Shown: positions 56,401 to 64,000 of the stretch, piece by piece
Position numbering within the stretch: the stretch's first letter is position 1
Layout: each line of letters starts with the position of its first letter
Assembly: GCA_004835665.1 (NCBI GenBank)
Contig: RBKR01000009.1
Coordinates: 806,001 to 870,000 of the forward strand
Reading direction: 5' to 3'
DNA: 64,000 nt
From: Phoma sp. XZ068
Taxonomy: Eukaryota > Ascomycota > Dothideomycetes > Pleosporales > Didymellaceae
Translations under genes and position numbers: made by a program
Notes under the pieces: model-generated
What the model was told of the DNA's origin: nothing
Database searches by the model: none
The model's input: only the letters and a program-made list of their open reading frames with translations

Positions 56401-56831
56401 CAATGCTAAGACAAAACTCACAAATGGTCCATCTGTAGTGCGACCACCACCAGCGTTTTCAGGCGGTCCATTCGAGTCAGGATGCTCTCAATCTCTTCTT
56501 TCTTAAACTTCCACATCAGCGCTTCGCCAGACTTTTTCAACCGACCTCCATCGGTCATCTTGGACTGCAGCATTTCCAACGCCTGCTTGAACTGGTCGAG
56601 TGGCCCGTTTTCGACTGCGAGGGCTCGGACAGCGGTGTACCATGTTTGGCTGGCGTCTCCCTCTTCCATTTGACATCTCAGATTAACAAGAAGGCTGTGA
56701 AGACTCGATGCTTCAATCGTGCACTGCGCGCGTTCCTTGCGGGCATCTTTGACGTCGTTCAAATACGCAAGGACTTTCGCAGACAGTTGAAGAACCGCAA
56801 CGATGCTGGCTGTGATGCCGAGCGGATCCAT
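53453..56831 (-). CDS. STAND/NLR protein: Helo-like N-terminus, NACHT, ankyrin repeats, ZZ-type zinc finger
   Basis: Three exons on the minus strand, 56831-56422, 56374-55520 and 55469-53453, encode 1093 aa. The N-terminus (MDPLGITASIVAVLQLSAKV, about 1-135) matches the fungal Helo-like domain of STAND proteins. A NACHT NTPase follows, with Walker A GIPGAGKT (226-233) and Walker B HIVIDALDEC. A winged-helix-type linker (about 440-660) includes VHYTTQEYF. At least eight ankyrin repeats lie at about 680-1015. A Cys/His-rich ZZ-type finger ends the protein (CDVC, CHYHCGLC, CEDC; about 1032-1093). Such proteins are fungal NLRs, sensing non-self or stress through the repeats and triggering cell death through the Helo-like part. 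The frame is intact, so the gene is probably live. Confidence 0.9.
54010..54550. repeat. 198-bp tandem repeats inside the NLR ankyrin region
   Basis: The landmark cggtaccataataacc occurs at 54061, 54259 and 54457, exactly 198 bp apart. The blocks 54061-54258 and 54259-54456 appear identical base for base; the third copy diverges from about 54540. Each unit codes 66 aa, two ankyrin repeats, so copy number can change without breaking the frame. Confidence 0.92.
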
Positions 56832-57398
56832 AACGCAAGAAACATGAACTTGACTGTAGTAATGGGTGAGACTGGGGAAAGAGAGGGGAAACGAACATGC
56901 TGGGTAAGCGAGGCTGAGGAGGGAGCAGCCGCAGCCAGGCTGGTCATCTGAATACGACTCACGCCAGGCTGCGGGGCATTGCGAGAATGCACATAAATGT
57001 GCCGCTATGCGCAAGACTGACTGTGGTACAATGCAAGTTGTTTGAGATCTATAGGAACGCTGCTATGCTCTGTAGGCGAGGCGAAGCGCGCTAAGACATC
57101 CTGCTGTTGCTAAGGGTTCACCACCGGTACTCCGCTCACGGGAGCTACTGGCATGTGTGCTCCTCATCCAGACAGCCATCGAAACCCCCGGTAACAAATT
57201 TCCCTCATCGCACTTCCCATCTAGTTACCCGAATACTCGACGGGCCTTTACAGTTGCGAACAGACAGCGGGTGTTGCCTTGTGCACTTCGGGACGCACCT
57301 TACATTTGTACCGCCTTGAATTGCTACTTTGCTCACCTCAGATTCACGTCGGAAGTCTGACCTGGAGTTTACAATCTCACGTCATTAGAGACTAGCGG
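56832..57398. other. Intergenic between divergent genes
   Basis: No gene seen; promoter space of the NLR and the MBL-fold gene. Confidence 0.5.
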
Positions 57399-58622
57399 AT
57401 GCCTGTCCTAGGAGCAACAGTTGCCGGCGAACCGCGCCAAGGCCTACCCGGTGAACAGTCCTTAGTAATTCAAGGAGACGCATATCTTCTGCTTTTCCTT
57501 GTCTTTGCGTGTGGTATAGTATGGTTCTCTTCATGTCGACATAGGCCGCGGCGCCACACTACCGGGGAAACAGGATCTCTCTCCGATGAATGTCCCTTTA
57601 CCATTCGCCAATTGAACAGAACTACATATTTGATTTGCGAGAATGATCGATTCGTAAGTTTACCAAACATACCATTGTTTCTAAAAACCTGACACAATTA
57701 GGGCGAGAACCCCCACATCTACGTGAAGAAACACACCGAAATCCTCTCAAGTGGACGAAATGCTAGCATTCTTGTAATCAACGACACTGGCTGCGGCAGT
57801 TCAACTCCCAATCCCAAGTCCAAGGCTAAAGATTGGAATATCAAAACCTTCATCGACCACCACCTGAACCCCAACGGCGGCATTCCCTACCTCATCATCC
57901 TTTCCCATTGCCACTACGATCACATCCTCGGTCTGGGTCCGATCCTACACCCAGCCAAACCTACAAGCGAACGTCAATCACCCGACACACAGATCATGTC
58001 CTCATCCTACGCCCGTTCATTTCTAGAACCCCGCTCCCACCTGCGCGAACATTCGTTATGCGCAAGCATGGGCCTACACTGCCCTTCATACAAAACCTCT
58101 CTCTGGGCGCACCACAACCAACGCATCACCATTACCCACCTCAACTTCGCGCTCCCGATGAACTTGCCCATCACGACGTTGCATACGCCGGGCCACACGC
58201 CCGACAGTCTTAGTTGGTTCGACGAAGAGGAACGAGCGCTTTACGTCGGTGACTCGTTTTACGAAACGCCTGCGCCTATTTTGTTTCCGAATGAAGGGGA
58301 CTTGTTTGATTGGTGGGGTAGCGTGAATATGCTTATAGTATTTGTGATGGAGAAGAATGCAGTGAAGAGCGAGAAAGAGGTTACGCTGTCGGCGGGGCAT
58401 GTTACGGTTGGTGTGGATGCCATGGCTTGTTTGCTGGATGTGAAAGGATTTATGAAACGGGTGTTGAGGGGTGAGGTGGAGTTTGAAGAGCAGCCAAGGA
58501 AGCGGGGCGAGCGGTTTGGATTTTGGCATGAAAAGGAGGGGAATTTTAGTCTTGGGGCGCCGGTGAGGGTGGTGGAGGAGGGGAGGGCGAAGATTCCTGA
58601 GAAGGAATGGCGACGCGATTGA
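57399..58622 (+). CDS. Metallo-beta-lactamase-fold hydrolase with N-terminal membrane segment
   Basis: Exons 57399-57653 and 57702-58622 encode 391 aa. An unusual N-terminus has a hydrophobic helix (AYLLLFLVFACGIVWF) and a basic stretch (RHRPRRH). The catalytic domain starts at FTIRQLNRTTYLICEN and continues over the intron into FGENPHIYVK. Metal-binding motifs are complete: LSHCHYDHILG (HxHxDH), HTPGHTPDS, VGDSFYE and SAGHV. Fungal relatives are uncharacterised MBL-fold hydrolases; the substrate is unknown. The downstream in-frame ATG choices would remove part of the domain, so the upstream start is kept. The membrane helix may be a signal anchor. Confidence 0.85.
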
Positions 58623-58977
58623 ACCCAGCAGTAGCTACATCGACTGGTTTCTTATGTCACTCGAGCATCGAGACTAGAGCATGGGCGGTGTTCTGAGGGC
58701 AATACATGACACGTGCATTCGAGTTTTATGCTGCGTGCTGCAAATAGGCGCTGTTCAGCGAGTTTGGAGGCAGATCACGCACTTGCGCTGCAAAGGAGCA
58801 TGTACATGCTCAGCCTTCCATAGACGTTAATTTACAAATCTCGTATTGAAAGACATTGAATATTCTTATCATTCTGTATTATTACAAGCAAGAAAACTCC
58901 TTCTCGCCATTATAGCTCCAAGCAGTTGTCCTCTGACATTCTTGTTGCCCTCCCCTCCATCACTTTATATCATATCC
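58623..58977. other. Intergenic between convergent genes
   Basis: Nothing recognisable; shared 3' flank. Confidence 0.5.
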
Positions 58978-59521
58978 CTACTGCTTCGCCTGCTCCTTCT
59001 TCTCCGCCTCCGTCAAACCAATAGTATCTGTTCCGCTCCTAGACGTATCCTTGACGAAGTTGCCTCCAGCTACAAAACAATCAGCATCTCCTCTTTCTCA
59101 ACGACATGTCATCAACGTACCCTTGGTAGTGTCTCCAAGACCTTGTGTAAGTCCAGTGACAGTGTCACCAACGCCCTTGCCTGCAGTCGTGACGACGTTG
59201 CCGGCTGCATCTGTGACGGCTCCGACGCCCTTGCCGAGCGTGTTTGTTGCGGCGCCTAGGGTGTTGCCTGGTGTTAGTTAGTATGCAAGTGGAGCAATAG
59301 GGAAGGGTGTGTGAATCCAGTTGGAGTGACATACCGATGCCGCTGGTTGCGGTTCCGAAGAAGCCTGTGATGTTATCAGCTTATGTCCTTGTGAGCTGTC
59401 AAATCCAGCGAGCAGCTATCAATGTTCCTTTGTGGCTTCCACGAGCATGGCTGCTACGTGCACTCTTTCATTCATGATTTGACGTACCCTTGGACTGCTG
59501 TTGCTGGTTCTGCTCGGCCAT
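58978..59521 (-). CDS. Small LEA-like Gly/Thr/Ala-rich protein in four short exons
   Basis: Read from splice sites: exons 59521-59488 (34 nt), 59364-59335 (30 nt), 59267-59121 (147 nt) and 59069-58978 (92 nt), giving exactly 100 aa plus a stop. Every junction is GT-AG and all three introns are phase 1. The protein begins MAEQNQQQQSKGFFGTATSG. It has repeated motifs of the NTLGKGVGAVTDAAGNVV and GKGVGDTVTGLTQGLGDTT type, ending LTEAEKKEQAKQ. This amphipathic Gly/Thr/Val pattern resembles small late-embryogenesis-abundant or stress proteins of ascomycetes. It was assembled by hand; the frame agreement across four exons is the main support. Confidence 0.72.
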
Positions 59522-60471
59522 GTTGATATTTGGTGATAGATTGACTTAGTCTGAGGTGATTTGATGTACGTCGAGTGAGATGGGTGTGTCGAGTGCACAG
59601 TTGTCACTTCTATATAGGGCGTCTCAACCCTATATGACGTCGTTCCCGCACTCCAGGTACGCATCCCTGTCGCAACCCCTCATCTGGTGAGACAAACGGT
59701 GATCATCGATGTTCAACGGTTCTCACAGGCTGTGAGCCGCGTTGGCTTGCCGCTCGATCGTCGTGTTTATCGCATCATTGGCCGGGATGCGCTCCACACG
59801 GGACGATCTTTTCAAAGGACACATTGTGAACGTTCGTGGTCTCGACGGGTGCCGATCGAAGTGAAACTCATACAAAGAAAATATCAAGAGCACATCTTAT
59901 GAAGTTGTCTGTTCATTCTGATTTAGATCGAGCTATGCACACGAAAAAATCTGCCATCTTTCATAAATCCTCCCATCATGTGCATTTTCATACGGTCATG
60001 CCGAAGCAAATCCATGCTGAACCTCCTTCCATCAGTATGCATCAAACCACCGCGACCTAGAAAGAATTGAACATGAGGACCACGTCTATATCATCCACCA
60101 CTCGCACCTAAGGACAAAATTGTGCAGGAACGAAGAACGAGGAAAGGGTACTAGAATCAGGAGCCAAAAGATACCACCCAAGACGCAGGGAAGCGGTCGG
60201 TGTGGTCGGCTACCTCAGCAAATCCGGAACGCCGTCATGGTATTGTACCCGCTCATGATACAGGCCGAAAGATGGTCAAAACACCACCATCCTCTCGAGA
60301 CCCGTGAACCAACAACAAAGAACTTTTTGACCCCGCTAGTCTTGATGCGAAATGCAATACAATGCGCGCAGAAAATGCCCCTGTCTATGCAACGAAACAA
60401 GCGATTAGATTACCGCGTGTGGTGCTGTCTATGGGTATGACCGCCACGCGCTGAGATGAAGTAGAAGGTAA
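59522..60471. other. Intergenic, 0.95 kb
   Basis: No supported gene. The left end is the promoter of the LEA-like gene and the right end the 3' UTR of eIF4G. Open frames at 59687-60440 have no recognisable content. Confidence 0.5.
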
Positions 60472-63400
60472 TCACTCGGACGGCTTGGATTCCGTCTCGG
60501 CGGTAGCTGGTGGTGGGGAGCTGACCTCGCCGGCGTTGTCTTCGGCTTCAAGGGCTGCTAACGCACTGTGAAATCGTTAGCATACATTCATGGGTCATCT
60601 CGATGATGAGGACTTACTCGAAAGCATTTGCGTGGACATTTGACTTCTCCTTCTGGACCGGGGGAGTGCCAGTACGGGATGAGTTACCGGACTCATCGCC
60701 ACCACGGCCCATCATGCCGGGTCCGAGGCCACGACGGCCACTGCCGCTGCGGCTACCCAGCATAGAGGGACCGAGCGAGCCAGTGTTGTTGAGCCCACGG
60801 GCAGATGCACCCTTTGACAGTTTGCGAAGATCATCCATCTGTACACGGCCGCCGTTGTCCGGAGGAGGCATCATGCCACCGCCAGAGAACGAGCGTGCGT
60901 CGCCGCGACCCATCGGGAGACGACCACCACCTCCGCCACGCTGGGAGCGAGATCGCTCCATCTCAGCAGCTTGCTGTGCGGCGACGGCTTCCTGGTGAAT
61001 CTCGGCAATAGTCTTGGGACCCTTGAGGATGTCCTTGGACTTCCAGCCGGACTTGCGAAGATCGATTGTGTCTAGCAACATGAACTGCAGACGAGATGGG
61101 AGGCCTTCCATGTTCATGACCTTCTCGACACGCTCGAAGTACATGTTGATCATCTTGGGGCCAGCCTCAGCAGACTCCATAGTGGCACCGACGGTGCGCA
61201 GAAGCTTGACCAAGCTCTCAATGGCGGACTCATCAGGCAGACCCTCGAAGTCCAAGAGCTTAAGGACACACTCGTGCATAATACGCAGAGTCAACATGCC
61301 CAGCTTGTAGAGCTCACCAATGAACTGAATAAGACCGAGACCCTTGCGCTTGGCGGCAGCGGCAATGTAGTACTCATCCGAAAGCAGAGTGGCTTCCTTG
61401 CCGTCTTCAGGTGCCTCGGGGAGGTTGACTTCCCAACCACGCTCGAACTCTTCCTGACAACGGTTCAGGAGGTACTTGCGGAAAAGGGCACCACCAACAA
61501 CAGGGTTGCCCTGCTTGTCACGGACGTTCTCGTCCTTAATGTCGTGGCTCATGGTGTTGAGCATCTTGTAGCAGAACTTGGCGTACATCGAAGACCAATG
61601 AGCTTCGTCACACGCCTTCTCAAAGGTAAGCTGGATGACCTGGCGAAGTGTGCGGCCGTCGGTCTCGTCCTTGGACTGTGCAGCGATTTCGAGAATCTGG
61701 TCTGAGATCTTGTCGAACTTCTCGGGCGTCATCTTGTTGAGAGCAGCCTTGACCTTACGCTGGACCATATCAGGAGCCATGTGGCCGGTGACGACCTGCT
61801 TCTCGGATCCGTGGGGCTTCCATCCACTGGATGATTTCTCGAGATCCTTGATCTCCTTACCAGCAGTAAGAGGCATGGTCTTGGTGTCAGCCTGGTGACC
61901 CTTCTGGCCACCACCGCCGCGGCGGCTGCGGTCACCACGACCACCCTGCGAACCAACACGAGGAGAGCCAGGGCCGGGCTGGAAAGATGACGATCGAGAC
62001 ATGCCTTGTGCCATAGGGAAACCACCACGCTGGCTGCCACCTTGGACGAAAGGTGCCAGAGGGTTGGTCATTGTACCGGGGCCACGACCAGAGGCTTGCT
62101 GGAAGCGCTGTTCCGAGGTGGTGCCAGGAGGCAGTGTGCGTGAGCCACCGAATGCGCCTCCCTGACCAAAGTTACCCATGCCACCGGGACCACCCAGGCC
62201 AGAGCGACCTGAAGGAGCACGGCCAACGGCGCTGCCACGGACGGAGGGAGTACGAGCAGAGTCGGTACCATCGCCAACAGTCTCCTTGAGCTTGAGATCC
62301 CAATCAATGGATGGCTTCTCTTTGAAGACTTCCTGGAATTGGAGCAAGAAATCCTTGTCGTACTGGCGGCCCTTGCTCTTAGAGCCCTGGTTCAAAGCAG
62401 GATTAGGAGACTGGATGCCCTCGGGGTAGTTGATGGCTTCGTTGCGGATCTGGATGAAGCGAGCTGTCTTAAGAGACTCCATACCAGCAGTGGGCTGAGC
62501 AGGCTCGATAGGCTTGTTAGTCTCAAGCTTGAGAGCGGCGGGCTTGGGCTTCGTGGCCGATAATGGCTTAGCTGCAGGAGCAGGAGCAGGAGCAGCCGCA
62601 GGAGGTGCGGAGTCTTCGCTGGGCTCCTCCCCGGTAGCTCCAGGGCCGAACATAGTGTTCTTCTTCAAGGACGCGAACAAAGCCTTGTCCTTAGCCTCGC
62701 GTTCGGCCTTCTGCTCAGGCGTCTCGTTCTCACGGGCAAGCTCAGCAGCTTCCGCTTCACGCTCGGCCTTGCGAAGAGCCTCTTCTTGAGCCTTGATCTT
62801 GTCACCAGCCTTAGCGGCCTCCTCTGCCTTCTTGAGCTTCTGCTCCTCGGCAAAGCGCTTCTCTTCTTCCTCACGCCTAGCGTCCTCGGCCTCCATCTCG
62901 GCGACCATGCGCTCGAACTCCTCCTCTTCCTTGCGCTTCTTCTCGGCCTCATCGTCCTCAGAAGCCTTGGCAGCGGCGGCGGACTCCTCCTTGTCCTTAG
63001 CCTCCTTTGCAGCCTTCTCTTCGGCTTCCTTAGCCTCCTTGGCCTCTTTGGCGGCGGCCTCTTCCTTGGCCTTGGCCTCTTGAGCAGCCTTCTCCTCAGC
63101 AGCCTTGGCCTCGTCCTTCTTCTTCTGCTCAGCTTCGGCAGCAGCCTTAGCTTCGTTGTCAGCGTCGTCCTTAGCCTTCTTGTCAGCCTCCTCTTGAAGA
63201 CGGAGCTTCTCCTGGAACTGCTTAACAAAGTCGGCCTTCTTCTCGCTGGCAGACTTGACAGGTGCCTCCTCAGTGCGAGTGGCATCCGAGGCGCTGGGGG
63301 CGCGAGGGGGTGGCGTTGGAGTAGCAGCAATGGCGGGAGACTTGGACTGAGCAGGCGCTGCAGGTGCGGCGTTAGGTGCGGGTGAGGGGGCTCCCTTTGA

Positions 63401-64000
63401 CTTGAAGTCAACAACCTCTCCGTCCGCGTTCTTGATGATGATAGCCGCGCTCTTCTTCTTCGGGCGCTCGAAAGCACTCGAGCTCGGTGCGGGGCTGGCG
63501 GATGTGACGCTGGGAGTGTGTGCGTGGTGGTTAACGTTAGTCATAGCAGGGGTCGAAGGCTGAGGAACAGCAGAGGGCGGGCGCTCGGACATCTGCGAAG
63601 GAGTGCGCGACATGCTTTGTCCCTGAGGAGGCTGACCGTAAGGGCCAGGCATCGAGTAGGGGTTTTGCATCTGCTGGGGGAAGCCGTGACCACGACCGGG
63701 GCTGTTAGGAACACCAGGGTAGTGGATGGACTGCTGGAGTCCATACGCTGGCTGGCCGTAGTAGTTGTTGTACGGGTCAAGGCCCTGGGGAGGCATACCG
63801 TACATGTTCTGTTGTTGCAATGTCGTTAGATACTGTTCGCGCTCATGAGTTGTGAATGAAGCAAAGTCGAGAGGTTGTAAGAAAGCGTTCGACTCGTCGT
63901 CAGGCGCTTGAAAGTCAAGCTCCTTCAGGTTCGTCGAACGTACATGCGGATACTGAGAAAACTGAGAAGATCGAGTCGCAGCCGAGAGATTGATCGCTTT
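60472..64000 (-). CDS. Eukaryotic translation initiation factor 4G (5' end outside window)
   Basis: The frame is open to the window edge at 64000, so the N-terminus is missing. Visible exons are 64000-60618 and 60565-60472, 1158 aa in this window. Contents: a Gln/Pro/Tyr-rich start (NMYGMPPQGLDPYNNYYGQ); a Ser/Pro region; a long Lys/Glu/Ala charged helix; the eIF4E-binding motif YDKDFLL at 547-553 (window numbering); an Arg/Gly/Ser region; the MIF4G HEAT domain at about 735-985 (VQRKVKAALNKMTPEKFDKI to FMLLDTIDLRKSGW); and a Gly/Arg-rich tail. The final exon ends ETESKPSE. The protein bridges cap-bound eIF4E, eIF4A, Pab1 and the 40S ribosome in the cytosol. The 52-nt last intron is inferred from sites and phase. 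Confidence 0.93.

Noticed and set aside
62786..63385. 199-codon plus-strand frame opposite eIF4G
   Set aside because: Leu/Ser-rich complement of the Lys/Glu/Ala charged region; not a gene.
1..64000. Transposons, CRISPR arrays, rRNA and tRNA genes
   Set aside because: No transposase or reverse transcriptase motif, no terminal repeats, no regular spacer array and no conserved RNA gene signature were seen.

Overview
This is a stretch of a filamentous ascomycete nuclear genome, most likely a Dothideomycete such as a Pleosporales member; the exact taxon is an inference. The evidence is genes split by many 45-70 nt GT-AG introns, fungal-only families (DUF3112, DUF3445, a Helo-like/NACHT/ankyrin protein, a 2H phosphoesterase), separate type-I FAS alpha and beta subunits, and no operons. 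About 25 protein-coding genes and one decayed gene can be supported. I saw no rRNA, tRNA, CRISPR array or intact transposon. Splice sites were read by eye and no transcript data were available.

Layout. 0.5-5.3 kb: a CorA-like transporter, a 2H phosphoesterase and an astacin-type metalloprotease pseudogene. 6.6-19.9 kb: the divergent pair FAS2 (alpha, minus) and FAS1 (beta, plus) around a 1.4 kb shared upstream region. 20.2-22.0 kb: a secreted, disordered Lys-Gly/poly-Pro protein. 23.5-27.7 kb: mitochondrial ETF-ubiquinone oxidoreductase and an SR-like RNA-binding protein with a 6-nt exon. 28.6-33.7 kb: small fungal-specific genes, including a tandem pair of paralogues. 34-41.5 kb: a conserved membrane protein, a DUF3112 7TM protein and a disordered coiled-coil protein. 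41.5-49.4 kb: a PMP3-like gene with an in-frame TAG, a Dap1/MAPR haem-binding protein, a small HMG-like protein, a ferric reductase, mitochondrial enoyl-CoA hydratase and Rer1. 50-52.8 kb: a DUF3445 protein and an intradiol dioxygenase. 53.4-56.8 kb: an NLR-type STAND protein with near-identical ankyrin repeats. 57.4-64 kb: an MBL-fold protein, a 100-aa LEA-like protein in four short exons, and eIF4G, whose 5' end runs off the window.

How the genes fit together. Most are housekeeping genes. There is a loose lipid theme: FAS alpha and beta form one alpha6beta6 complex that makes fatty acids, while enoyl-CoA hydratase and ETF-QO serve mitochondrial beta-oxidation. CCTCGG hexamers, the known FarA/FarB-type site, lie upstream of both catabolic genes. 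Dap1 (haem, P450 support), ferric reductase (iron) and the aromatic-ring dioxygenase are metabolic. The points most worth following are the TAG inside the PMP3-like gene, the 198-bp ankyrin repeats of the NLR, the 6-nt exon, and the tandem fungal-specific paralogues.
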